From Bacteroidales bacterium (GTDB lineage: Bacteria > Bacteroidota > Bacteroidia > Bacteroidales > UBA12077): a stretch of DNA of 15,603 nucleotides. The notes under the pieces are model-generated. The model saw only the letters and a list, made by a program, of their open reading frames with translations. It was not told the origin of the DNA and made no database searches. The position numbers and the translations under genes are program-made. Each line of letters begins with the position of its first letter. Within the stretch, counting starts at the first letter, position 1. The stretch covers positions 1-15,603 of the forward strand of contig JAUVUS010000010.1 of NCBI GenBank assembly GCA_030600865.1, read 5' to 3'. Of this stretch, positions 1-7,811 are shown piece by piece.

Positions 1-1683
1 GCTCCTACTTATTATAGCCCTGTACGAAACCCTGAAAGGTCAAGACTAAGGAGAAATATCGTCCTGAGTCAGATGAATAAATACAACTTTATTACTAATG
101 AAGAATTTGATTCGTTAAGCATACTTCCTATTGAATTAAACTATAAATTTCAAGATCACAATGCCGGATTAGCAACCTATTACAGAGAATATTTAAGGCT
201 TACTTTAAATAAATCAAAACCAAATAAAAGAAATTATTTTTCATTAAGAGATTACAGAAACGATTCGATAGAATGGTATACAAATCCTTTATATGGTTGG
301 TGTAAAAAGAATAATAAACCGGATGGGTCTAATTATGATTTATATCGTGATGGACTAAAAATTTATACCACCATTGATTCAAGGATGCAAAAATATGCAG
401 AAGAGGCACTGGTTAAGCATCTTAGCCAAGAATTACAAGATGATTTTAATATGGAACAGGAGAACAATCCAAATGCTCCGTATTATGAAGAACTAAGCGA
501 AGAGGATTTAAAAAATATTATTGACCTTGCTATGCGTAGAACAGAGAGATATAGAAGTTTACGCCGAAGAGGTGTAAATATGGATTCTATAAGAGCGGTA
601 TTCAATACACGAATTGAAATGACTGTTTTTTCATGGAAAGGAAAAGTGGACACTATTATGACTCCACTGGATTCATTACTTTATTATAAAAATTATTTGA
701 GAGCCGGGTTCGTATCTATTGATCCTCATAATGGTTATATAAAAGCTTATGTTGGTGGCCCAGATTTTAGACATTTTAAATACGACCATGTAACACAGGG
801 CAAAAGACAAGTTGGATCAACAATAAAACCATTTCTTTATACTCTGGCAATGCAGGAAGGATATGCACCTTGTCATAAAGTTCCGAATGTCCCAAGTACT
901 TTTATTTTAAATGATACCACATGGACACCAAAAAACTCAGGGCCAACAACTCATGACGGACAAATGGTAACTTTAAAATGGGGTCTTGCAAATTCAGTAA
1001 ATTATATTTCAGCATGGTTAATAAAACAGTTTAATCCTGTTTCGGTTATTGACGTGATGCGTAAAATGGGAATAACAAGTAGAATAGCTGCTGTACCTTC
1101 AATATTTTTAGGAACATCGGATATTTCACTTTATGAAATGACTAGCGCTTATTCAACTTTTTCAAATAAAGGAGTTCATGCTGAACCAATTTTTGTAACC
1201 CGAATAGAAGATAAAAATGGCACTGTATTGGCCAGATTTACATCAACTAAAAATGAAGCTATAAGTGAACAAACAGCCTATTTAATGACCACCTTATTAC
1301 AAAGTGTTGTAAAAGGAGGCTCCGGATCAAGAGTCCGTTGGATATATGAACTTTATAACGAAATAGGAGGAAAAACAGGAACAACTCAAAACCAATCAGA
1401 CGGTTGGTTTATGGGCATAACTCCAAATTTAGTTTCCGGCGTTTGGGTTGGGGGTGAAGACAGAAGTATCCATTTTAAAGGATTAAGGCAAGGTGGAGGT
1501 CATAATATGGCTTTACCTGTTTTTGCACTATATATGCAAAAAGTATATAACGACTCTACTATATTAACCATAACTCAAGAAGACAAATTTGAAGAGCCTT
1601 TAAATTTTTCTGTTGAATTAGACTGTAGTAAATATGAAGAGAACCAGACAGATCAAGAGGATTTTGATAGCGATTTTTTCTAA
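1..1683 (+). CDS. mrcA: Penicillin-binding protein 1A (class A PBP), 5'-truncated by window edge
   Basis: Class A penicillin-binding protein, a membrane-anchored periplasmic enzyme that polymerises lipid II (GT51 domain) and cross-links the glycan strands (transpeptidase domain). The frame is open from base 1. The codons before the ATG at 73 read PVRNPERSRLRRNIVLSQM, the usual end of a GT51 domain, so that ATG is internal and most of the glycosyltransferase domain lies outside the window. The visible part is 560 residues. The transpeptidase motifs are intact: SxxK as STIK with the nucleophilic Ser at 817-819, SxN as SVN at 994-1002, and KTG at 1372-1380 followed by TTQNQSDGWF. The charged segment between the domains (about 430-700) fits the linker/OB-like region of this family. 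The acidic C-terminal tail after the transpeptidase domain is short. The TAA at 1681-1683 overlaps the stop of the convergent ABC gene. The choice of PBP1A over another class A name rests on overall resemblance. Confidence 0.93.
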   Translation, partial: APTYYSPVRNPERSRLRRNIVLSQMNKYNFITNEEFDSLSILPIELNYKFQDHNAGLATYYREYLRLTLNKSKPNKRNYFSLRDYRNDSIEWYTNPLYGWCKKNNKPDGSNYDLYRDGLKIYTTIDSRMQKYAEEALVKHLSQELQDDFNMEQENNPNAPYYEELSEEDLKNIIDLAMRRTERYRSLRRRGVNMDSIRAVFNTRIEMTVFSWKGKVDTIMTPLDSLLYYKNYLRAGFVSIDPHNGYIKAYVGGPDFRHFKYDHVTQGKRQVGSTIKPFLYTLAMQEGYAPCHKVPNVPSTFILNDTTWTPKNSGPTTHDGQMVTLKWGLANSVNYISAWLIKQFNPVSVIDVMRKMGITSRIAAVPSIFLGTSDISLYEMTSAYSTFSNKGVHAEPIFVTRIEDKNGTVLARFTSTKNEAISEQTAYLMTTLLQSVVKGGSGSRVRWIYELYNEIGGKTGTTQNQSDGWFMGITPNLVSGVWVGGEDRSIHFKGLRQGGGHNMALPVFALYMQKVYNDSTILTITQEDKFEEPLNFSVELDCSKYEENQTDQEDFDSDFF

Positions 1684-3383
1684 TTGCTATTGATAACAGG
1701 AATTGACTCAATAAGTTTTTTAGTATAATCTGAAGCAGGTGATTTATAAATTTCATCTGCTTTATTTATTTCAACAAGTTCTCCATCTTTCATAACCATT
1801 ATTCTATCTGCCATATATTTAACTACAGATAAATCATGTGAGATGAAAATGTAAGTTAATTGAAACTCTTCCTTTAAATCATTTAATAAATTTAATATTT
1901 CGGCCTGAACAGAAACATCCAAAGCAGAAACAGATTCATCACATATTACAAATTCCGGATTTAATATTAAAGCACGTGCAATAACGATTCTTTGTCTTTG
2001 CCCTCCGGAAAATTCATGTGGATATTTATAAAAACTATCTGAATCTAATTTTACTTTCTTCAAAATCTCAAACACTTTTTCCTTCCGTTCTAATTTACTT
2101 TTACCTATACCATGAACAATAAGAGGTTCCGTTAAAGCATCACCAATTATTAATTTAGGATTTAATGAAGAATATGGATCCTGAAAAATTATTTGGACAT
2201 TTTTTCGAAATTGTTTTAATTCTTTATTAGTCAAATCATTTAACAACTTCCCTTTATATTCAATTGACCCTGAACTTTTTTCAATTAGCTGAGCAATTGT
2301 TCTCCCTAAGGTTGTTTTTCCACATCCAGATTCTCCCACCAAACCAAGAGTTTCTCCTTTAAAAACATTAAAACTTAAATCAAAAACTGCTGTTTGTTGT
2401 TGTTTTGGTTTGCCAATAAAATTTCTTTTCGATATGAATGTTTTATTAAGATGACTAACTTTTAAAGTTATTTCATCAGTAGAGTTTTCTTTATTATCTA
2501 TGGTTGGTTTTATGATTTCTGAATCTTTCTTTGTGTTTGGTTCTAAAAAATCTGAAAGAACAGACAATCGTTTATTTGAAGTATTTAAATCAGGTCTGCA
2601 ATTTAACAGTCCTCTCGTATAAGGATGTACTGGGTTTAGTAAAACCTGCTTTGATTTCCCGAACTCAACAATTTCGCCTTTATACATTACTAAAACATCA
2701 TCAGCAATTTGAGATATAACTCCTAAATCGTGAGAAATAAAAATTATACTCATTTGATATTTTTTCTGAATCTGTTTTAATAACTCCAATATTGTTTTTT
2801 GAACGGTAACATCTAAAGCTGTTGTTGGCTCGTCGGCTATTAAAATAGTGGGTTTTAAGGCAATTGCCATTGCAATCATGACCCGCTGTTTCTGACCTCC
2901 GGAAATTTCGTGCGGATAACTTTGATATATTCTTTCAGGATTGGGAAGCTTAACCTCTCCGAATAATTCTAAAACTCTGTTTTTTGCAGCTTTGATATTT
3001 AAATTGGTGTGATTTACTAAAATTTCTATAACCTGATCACCACATTTTAAGGACGGGTTAAGGGAAGTCATTGGCTCCTGGAAAATCATTGAAATATTTC
3101 TTCCTCTTACATTAAGCAATTCTTTCTCACTTAATTTGAGAATGTTGATTTCCTCATCCTTAGTATAATAAATAATCTCTCCACTATTTATATTTGCATT
3201 TTGGGGAAGTAATTTTAATATTGATAATGCCGTAAGCGATTTTCCTGACCCGGATTCACCCACAATGCCTAAAGTTTTAGCTTTGTTTAAGGAAAATGAA
3301 ATGTTTTTTAAAACTTGTTGATCACCAAGTTTACTTTTAAATGATAACGATAAGTTATTTACATCTAGTAATTTCACTTGCAT
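1680..3383 (-). CDS. Fused two-domain ABC transporter ATPase, oligopeptide/nickel (Dpp/Opp DF) type
   Basis: Cytoplasmic ATPase with two complete nucleotide-binding domains in one 567-residue chain, a DppD-like half followed by a DppF-like half as in YejF/GsiA. Half 1 has Walker A GESGSGKS (about 42-49), signature ISGGQ (160-164), Walker B LIADEP (181-186) and switch HD at about 218. Next comes the family-specific HPYTRGLL element (253-260), which in this family follows the first NBD and points to peptide or related substrates. Half 2 has Walker A GESGCGKT (350-357), signature FSGGQ (458-462), Walker B FVICDE and switch HD at about 517. Both sites look catalytically competent. No permease or substrate-binding gene is adjacent, so its membrane partners must be encoded elsewhere; this ATPase is often found alone in Bacteroidota. 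The ATG at 3381-3383 gives the usual N-terminus just before the first beta strand. The TAG at 1680-1682 overlaps the PBP stop, which leaves no room for an intergenic terminator. The substrate is unknown. Confidence 0.93.
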   Translation of the reverse strand: MQVKLLDVNNLSLSFKSKLGDQQVLKNISFSLNKAKTLGIVGESGSGKSLTALSILKLLPQNANINSGEIIYYTKDEEINILKLSEKELLNVRGRNISMIFQEPMTSLNPSLKCGDQVIEILVNHTNLNIKAAKNRVLELFGEVKLPNPERIYQSYPHEISGGQKQRVMIAMAIALKPTILIADEPTTALDVTVQKTILELLKQIQKKYQMSIIFISHDLGVISQIADDVLVMYKGEIVEFGKSKQVLLNPVHPYTRGLLNCRPDLNTSNKRLSVLSDFLEPNTKKDSEIIKPTIDNKENSTDEITLKVSHLNKTFISKRNFIGKPKQQQTAVFDLSFNVFKGETLGLVGESGCGKTTLGRTIAQLIEKSSGSIEYKGKLLNDLTNKELKQFRKNVQIIFQDPYSSLNPKLIIGDALTEPLIVHGIGKSKLERKEKVFEILKKVKLDSDSFYKYPHEFSGGQRQRIVIARALILNPEFVICDESVSALDVSVQAEILNLLNDLKEEFQLTYIFISHDLSVVKYMADRIMVMKDGELVEINKADEIYKSPASDYTKKLIESIPVINSN

Positions 3384-3430
3384 AAAAATCTTTGAAACCG
3401 TAGTATTTCAATTAGTTGTAATTGTATAAT

Positions 3431-3450
3431 AAAAAAATCAATCGTTGATT
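3431..3450 (-). terminator. Weak intrinsic-terminator-like hairpin downstream of radA
   Basis: In the minus-strand sense the sequence reads AATCAA-CGA-TTGATT followed directly by a run of seven T. The 6-bp stem is AT-rich and has a three-base loop, so it is a poor but possible rho-independent terminator for the panC-to-radA transcript. It could also lie in the leader of the ABC gene. The inverted repeat at 3454-3512 sits immediately upstream in the transcript. Confidence 0.35.
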
Positions 3451-3453
3451 ACC

Positions 3454-3512
3454 GTGGAACCATCATACTTATTTATAACCTTGTTGTGTACAATAGTACA
3501 TGATGGTTTCAC
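3454..3512. repeat. 13-bp inverted repeat in the radA-ABC intergenic gap
   Basis: The left arm GTGGAACCATCAT (3454-3466) and right arm ATGATGGTTTCAC (3500-3512) are inverted copies with one mismatch, which still pairs as G-U in one RNA strand. They are 33 bp apart. The arms span most of the gap between the radA stop (3516) and the ABC start (3383). It could be a transcript-end hairpin, a leader structure for the ABC mRNA, a regulator site or a remnant of a small palindromic element. No target-site duplication was recognised. Confidence 0.6.
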
Positions 3513-3515
3513 AAA

Positions 3516-4883
3516 TTAATTTTTCTTAAATAATGATCGAAATAATTCTTCAACCCGGGAAACTTTTATAATATGGATCTTGTATTTTGATTCATCCAAA
3601 CCTTTCAAATTAAATTTGGAGATATAGATCTTTTTAAATCCTAATTTATCTGCTTCGCTTATTCGTTGATCAACTCTTGCTACCGGTCTAATCTCGCCTG
3701 TAAGTCCTACCTCTCCGGCAAAACAAACATTTTTGTCAATAGGCAAATCGGGATTAGATGATAAAACCGAGGCAATAACTGCTAAATCTGTTGCAGGATC
3801 ATCTACTTTTATTCCTCCGGCAATATTTAAAAAAACATCTTTTTGAGACAATCTAAACCCGGCACGTTTCTCAAGAACAGCAAGCAACATACCTAATCTT
3901 CTATTATCAAAACCAGTCGATGATCTTTGCGGGGTACCGTAAGCTGCAGAGCTTACCAAAGCCTGAATTTCAATAAGCAATGGTCTTGCTCCGTTAATTG
4001 TAGAGGCAATAGAAGTACCACTCAAATTGTCTTCCGACTGAGTAATTAGTATTTCTGAAGGATTTGAAACTTCTCTTAATCCTTTATCTCCCATTTCGAA
4101 TATTCCTAATTCAGAAGTAGAGCCAAACCTGTTTTTTGTTGTTCTTAATATTCTGTACATGTGATTATGATCACCCTCAAATTGCAAAACAGTATCAACA
4201 ATGTGCTCTAATGCTTTAGGCCCTGCTAAATTGCCGTCTTTGGTAATATGGCCTATCAAGAAAACCGGAACATTCTTCTCTTTGGCAAATTTTAACAATG
4301 ATGCAGCCGTCTCTCTTACCTGCGAAACTGTTCCTGCCGATGATTCCAGCTTATCGGAATAAAGTGTTTGTATTGAATCTATTATTATTAAATCAGGATT
4401 TACATTAATCGTTTGCGTAAAAATATTTTCAAGCAAAGTCTCACTTAAAATAAAACAATTATCATTTTGAAGATTTAACCTTTCGGCTCTCATCTTTATC
4501 TGTTGAGGACTCTCCTCGCCTGAGATATATAAAATTTTTAAATCATCTAACTTTAAAGCAAATTGTAATGCAAGTGTTGATTTTCCAATACCCGGTTCCC
4601 CTCCAATTAATATCATTGAGCCAGGTACTAATCCTCCTCCTAAGATTCTGTCTAATTCTTTAATTTTTGTCGATATCCGCCCTTCTTTCTGGCTTTTAAT
4701 TTCTGAGATTTTTTGTGGAATTTGTTTTTCCGATTCATATAAAATCTGATTTTTCTTACTCGATTTAGTTACAACTTGTTCAACATAAGTATTCCACTCA
4801 CCACACAAAGGGCATTTACCAATCCATTTTGCTGATTCCGCACCACAATTCTGGCAAAAATATACTGATTTAGATTTAGCCAT
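3516..4883 (-). CDS. radA: DNA repair protein RadA (Sms)
   Basis: RadA is a RecA-like hexameric ATPase/helicase that promotes branch migration of recombination intermediates in DNA repair. The 455-residue protein has the family's usual length and domain order: an N-terminal C4 zinc finger (Cys10, Cys13, Cys24, Cys27), a RecA-like core with Walker A GGEPGIGKST (94-103) and Walker B LIIIDS (165-170), the RadA-specific KNRFG motif (250-254), and a Lon-protease-like C-terminal domain from about residue 285. The ATG at 4881-4883 lies one base after the rfaE2 stop, with an AAAGAA stretch at a plausible ribosome-binding position inside the end of rfaE2, so translation is probably coupled. It is the last gene of the pan-flippase-rfaE2-radA run. 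A 132-bp gap with inverted repeats follows. All key motifs are present and the identification is secure. Confidence 0.98.
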   Translation of the reverse strand: MAKSKSVYFCQNCGAESAKWIGKCPLCGEWNTYVEQVVTKSSKKNQILYESEKQIPQKISEIKSQKEGRISTKIKELDRILGGGLVPGSMILIGGEPGIGKSTLALQFALKLDDLKILYISGEESPQQIKMRAERLNLQNDNCFILSETLLENIFTQTINVNPDLIIIDSIQTLYSDKLESSAGTVSQVRETAASLLKFAKEKNVPVFLIGHITKDGNLAGPKALEHIVDTVLQFEGDHNHMYRILRTTKNRFGSTSELGIFEMGDKGLREVSNPSEILITQSEDNLSGTSIASTINGARPLLIEIQALVSSAAYGTPQRSSTGFDNRRLGMLLAVLEKRAGFRLSQKDVFLNIAGGIKVDDPATDLAVIASVLSSNPDLPIDKNVCFAGEVGLTGEIRPVARVDQRISEADKLGFKKIYISKFNLKGLDESKYKIHIIKVSRVEELFRSLFKKN

Positions 4884-4884
4884 T

Positions 4885-5376
4885 TTAATTCTTTTTCAAT
4901 TTTTCAATAATTGAAGTTGTTGAATAGCCTTCAATAAAATCAATAGTAACTACTTCGCCTCCCTTTGCTGTAACAATATCATATCCTACAATATCTTCAG
5001 TTTTATAATCGCTCCCTTTAACAAGTACGTCTGGTTTAACTCGTTTGATTAACTCATAGGGTGTATCTTCATCAAACAAAATAACTGCTGAAACAAACTG
5101 TAAAGAAGCTAAGACCATAGCTCTTGCAATCTGATCCTGAACCGGTCGGGAATTTCCTTTTATTCTCCTCACAGAATTATCGGTATTTAATCCTATCAGT
5201 AAAATATCGCCATGATTAGCCGCTTGTGCTAAATACTCAATATGCCCTCTGTGTAGAATATCGAAACAGCCATTTGTAAAAACAATTTTTTTATTTTTTA
5301 AACTCCAATAAGTTAAGTGTGATTCGATATTATTTATATCAATAATTTTAGATTGAATAATATTCAATTTATCCAT
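4885..5376 (-). CDS. rfaE2: D-glycero-beta-D-manno-heptose 1-phosphate adenylyltransferase (stand-alone RfaE2/HldE-C)
   Basis: Cytidylyltransferase-fold enzyme that joins ATP and heptose 1-phosphate to give ADP-heptose, the precursor of LPS inner-core heptose. The 163-residue protein equals only the C-terminal half of E. coli HldE; the kinase half is a separate gene, not present here, as is usual in many Bacteroidota. Visible motifs are FTNGCFDILHRGH, which contains the nucleotide-binding HxGH at residues 42-45, the RRIKGNSRP segment (about 69-77) and YSTTSII near the C-terminus, equivalent to the ISTTxI motif. The ATG at 5374-5376 lies 28 nt after the flippase-like gene and the stop is one base from radA. 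A general cytidylyltransferase such as a glycerol-3-phosphate enzyme is the alternative, but the length and the motif set favour RfaE2. Confidence 0.93.
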   Translation of the reverse strand: MDKLNIIQSKIIDINNIESHLTYWSLKNKKIVFTNGCFDILHRGHIEYLAQAANHGDILLIGLNTDNSVRRIKGNSRPVQDQIARAMVLASLQFVSAVILFDEDTPYELIKRVKPDVLVKGSDYKTEDIVGYDIVTAKGGEVVTIDFIEGYSTTSIIEKLKKN

Positions 5377-5404
5377 GAAATAATTTTATGATTAATCAGT
5401 AAAT

Positions 5405-6421
5405 TTAAATATTATTTTTTCTTTTCCGGCGGGAATTAATAAATAATGCAAAAACAGAAAATGTTCCAAGTATTAATACAAGTATTAATTGTGATTCATG
5501 TTGAATAGTTGCAAAAACGAGTCCTTCGGCTTTTGAAATACCATATAATGTGAGGCCGGAAGATATTATCCAGTGAAAAGCTCCGATACCACCCTGCACC
5601 GGTGCCGACATACCAAGACCTCCTATAACTAATAAAAATAACGCATCAATAGGTTTTAATCCTTGAGTTGCAGGAATAGAAAAAATAACAACATAGGTCA
5701 TTAAAAAATACATTAGCCAGATTACAACAGTATGAAATAAAAAGGCTGATCGGCTTCGCATTTTAGTAACTGTTTTAATTCCGGAAATTACTCCCCGTAT
5801 TATTTTTCTGATTTTAAGTATTATTCTTACTCTTTTAAATCTTTTTCTGAAAAAATAAAATAAACCAATTGCTACTCCAACTACAAAAACTATTATAAGC
5901 CAATAATATATTGAAAAATCAACAGTATTAATAAACTTTTTTGATATAGGTATAAAAACGTTTTCTTTTATAAAAAGTCCGAAGGATTCTAATTTGGCAA
6001 TAAAGATTACAAATAATAAAAATAAAAGAACAACCATGTCAATTGCCCGTTCGATAATTACTGTTCCTATTAAGGAATCCATTGGGATTTTGTCTGATTT
6101 TGTTAATGATCCACATCGACTTATTTCGCCAATTCGAGGAAATGCCAGATTTGCAAGATAACCAAGCATAAGTGCATAAAAAACATTCTTTACCGGAGGA
6201 TTATAATTTAATGGTTCTATTAACAATTTCCATCTATAAGCCCTGCTAACATAACTGAGAAATGCAAAGAGCAATGATAAAAGCACCCAATAATAGTTAG
6301 CACTTTTTAAATCATCAACTAAAGTATTAAAGTCAACTCCTTTAAATGCAAAGTATAGCAGAAGAATTCCAATTGCTAAGAAAATTAATAAATTAACGGC
6401 TTTTATTATTTTTCGTTTCAA
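5405..6421 (-). CDS. Flippase-like / LPG_synthase_TM (UPF0104) integral membrane protein, TTG start
   Basis: Inner-membrane protein of 338 residues related to the transmembrane (lipid-flipping) part of lysylphosphatidylglycerol synthase MprF, but without the soluble aminoacyl-transfer domain. About eight hydrophobic helices are visible: roughly 8-26, 43-60, 78-96, 116-143, 171-191, 226-248, 257-283 and 309-328. Family features are RAYRW (60-64), PRIGEISR (95-102), the IIERAID segment (122-128) and PVQGGIGAFHW (274-284). The C-terminus is basic. The start is TTG at 6419-6421, because an in-frame TGA lies at 6431-6433 with no ATG between, and the first helix needs this start. The gene begins 4 nt after panD, so coupled translation is likely. 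The substrate is not known. The neighbouring rfaE2 hints at an envelope lipid or glycolipid, but this is only inference. Confidence 0.88.
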   Translation of the reverse strand: MKRKIIKAVNLLIFLAIGILLLYFAFKGVDFNTLVDDLKSANYYWVLLSLLFAFLSYVSRAYRWKLLIEPLNYNPPVKNVFYALMLGYLANLAFPRIGEISRCGSLTKSDKIPMDSLIGTVIIERAIDMVVLLFLLFVIFIAKLESFGLFIKENVFIPISKKFINTVDFSIYYWLIIVFVVGVAIGLFYFFRKRFKRVRIILKIRKIIRGVISGIKTVTKMRSRSAFLFHTVVIWLMYFLMTYVVIFSIPATQGLKPIDALFLLVIGGLGMSAPVQGGIGAFHWIISSGLTLYGISKAEGLVFATIQHESQLILVLILGTFSVFALFINSRRKRKNNI

Positions 6422-6425
6422 GGAT

Positions 6426-6776
6426 TTAAATCAATTTATTGGTTGCAGTATCAGGAAAAATTAAAACAGGTTTGAAATTTTTAGCTTCATCAAAATCCAT
6501 TGAAGCATAAGAGATAATTATGATAACATCGCCAACTGTTGCCTTGCGAGCTGCAGGTCCGTTTAAACATATTTCGCCAGAACCTCTTTTCCCACTTATA
6601 ACATAAGTTTCTAAACGCTCACCATTATTAATATTTACAATCTGAACCTTCTCGTTTTCAATTATGTTAGAGGCTTCCATTAAATCTTCATCAATTGTAA
6701 TGCTTCCAACATATTGTAAATTAGCTTCAGTTACAGTAACCTTATGTATTTTCGACTTTACAACTTCAATATTCAT
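6426..6776 (-). CDS. panD: Aspartate 1-decarboxylase (pyruvoyl-dependent)
   Basis: Converts L-aspartate to beta-alanine, the substrate of the next enzyme PanC in pantothenate and CoA biosynthesis. The 116-residue cytoplasmic proenzyme has the family length. The self-cleavage site is Gly24-Ser25 within YVGSITID; Ser25 becomes the pyruvoyl group. The other active-site residues fall at their canonical positions: Lys9, Arg54, Tyr58 and the N72-GPAA segment. The ATG is at 6774-6776, 26 nt after the panC stop, and the TAA at 6426-6428 lies 4 nt before the flippase-like gene. PanC-PanD adjacency confirms the pathway. The processing motif is intact, so the enzyme should be active. Confidence 0.97.
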   Translation of the reverse strand: MNIEVVKSKIHKVTVTEANLQYVGSITIDEDLMEASNIIENEKVQIVNINNGERLETYVISGKRGSGEICLNGPAARKATVGDVIIIISYASMDFDEAKNFKPVLIFPDTATNKLI

Positions 6777-6802
6777 AATAAATTCTCAGGTTTGGTACAA
6801 AG

Positions 6803-7648
6803 TTAAGAATAAAATCTAATATTGTCTATCAGGCGTATTGTGCCAACATGAACAGCTATACATCCGACTTTCCCAGCTTTTTGATTCCAGTTATTAATTG
6901 GGTCAAGGCTTATGTCGTCAACAATTTCAAAATATTCAACATCTAAAAATGGATTCTCGTTAATTATACGAATTACCCAATCCTTTGTTTCTTGGACGGT
7001 CATGGATTTTGCCTTTTCTCTTGCATCAAAAAGTGTGTTTGAAATTAATGATACATTCGCTCTTTGCTCCTGCGATAATAACATATTCCTGGAACTCATT
7101 GCCAAACCGTCACTTTCTCTTATTATCGGACAAGAAATAATTTCAATATTAAATTTTAGTTGTTTAGTAAAATGCCTGATAATGGCTACCTGTTGAAAAT
7201 CTTTTTCGCCAAAATAAGCTTTGTCAGGATTTACTATTTCAAATAGCTTGCTTACAATTAATGCTACTCCTCTAAAGTGTCCCGGACGATGTGCACCTTC
7301 CATTACCTTATCCAGTTTACCAAAATCAAATTCTCGTTTATCCTCAACAGGATACATTTCTTTTTCAGATGGAGTAAAAAGAATATCACATTTAACTTTT
7401 TTTAACTTCTCGGTATCATCTTCTGTTATTCTTGGATATTTTGCGTAATCGTTTTGATCGTTAAACTGTGTTGGATTAACAAATATACTAACTACTGTAA
7501 TATCATTATCCTTATTAGCATAATCTATTAATGACAAGTGACCATCGTGCAATGCTCCCATTGTAGGAACAAAGCCTATGCTATTTCCCTTCACTTTTAA
7601 TATCCTTACTTCTTCTAACAGGTCTTTTCTGTTTTCAATAATTTTCAT
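6803..7648 (-). CDS. panC: Pantothenate synthetase (pantoate-beta-alanine ligase)
   Basis: Cytoplasmic ligase that condenses pantoate with beta-alanine using ATP through a pantoyl-adenylate, the last step to pantothenate. The 281 residues match the usual length. The N-terminal Rossmann-like domain has the adenylation motif PTMGALHDGHLSL, with the HIGH-type HDGH at 34-37. It is followed by VSIFVNPTQFN, HRPGHFRGV, the YFGEKDFQQ motif and the KMSKS-like AMSSRN loop. The start ATG (7646-7648) gives the normal MKII...R N-terminus. It is the first gene of a minus-strand operon with panD and divergent from the GT5-like gene. A candidate promoter lies at 7684-7714. PanB, which makes ketopantoate, is not in the window. 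Confidence 0.98.
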   Translation of the reverse strand: MKIIENRKDLLEEVRILKVKGNSIGFVPTMGALHDGHLSLIDYANKDNDITVVSIFVNPTQFNDQNDYAKYPRITEDDTEKLKKVKCDILFTPSEKEMYPVEDKREFDFGKLDKVMEGAHRPGHFRGVALIVSKLFEIVNPDKAYFGEKDFQQVAIIRHFTKQLKFNIEIISCPIIRESDGLAMSSRNMLLSQEQRANVSLISNTLFDAREKAKSMTVQETKDWVIRIINENPFLDVEYFEIVDDISLDPINNWNQKAGKVGCIAVHVGTIRLIDNIRFYS

Positions 7649-7683
7649 AAAAACTTAGTAAAGTATAGAAATAATTGACCGGG

Positions 7684-7714
7684 CAAAGTAAAATAATATT
7701 TCAATTAATAACAA
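7684..7714 (-). promoter_or_regulatory. Candidate Bacteroidota-type promoter for the panC operon
   Basis: Read on the minus strand, TTG (7714-7712) is followed after 20 nt by TTACTTTG (7691-7684). This differs from the -7 consensus TAnnTTTG only at its second base. The element ends 35 nt before the panC ATG. Position, spacing and the divergent layout support it, but the match is imperfect. Confidence 0.45.
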
Positions 7715-7751
7715 TCTATAAGCTCTATTAGTTTAAGGGATCGGTAATTTG

Positions 7752-7782
7752 TTGATGATTAATATAATTTTTACTAATTTTG
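7752..7782 (+). promoter_or_regulatory. Bacteroidota-type promoter for the GT5-like / DUF4270-type / glmS operon
   Basis: TTG at 7752-7754, a 20-nt spacer, then TAATTTTG at 7775-7782, an exact match to the primary sigma factor consensus TAnnTTTG. Transcription would begin near 7787-7790, giving a leader of about 20-25 nt before the ATG at 7812. This is the only good promoter seen ahead of the three-gene plus-strand operon. Confidence 0.65.
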
Positions 7783-7811
7783 CGGTGGTTTAAATTAATT
7801 TGAATTTCCAG

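Noticed and set aside
73..75. ATG at 73 as true start of the PBP gene
   Set aside because: The frame is open upstream and encodes a recognisable GT51 domain end, so the gene continues beyond the left edge.
6912..7448. Plus-strand open frames (6912-7196 and 7221-7448) opposite panC
   Set aside because: They run antisense to an unmistakable panC, match no family by eye and have no promoter or start context.
7800..7811. TTG start for the GT5-like gene
   Set aside because: It adds four residues and would leave a leader of only about 10-12 nt; the ATG at 7812 fits the family N-terminus and promoter distance better.
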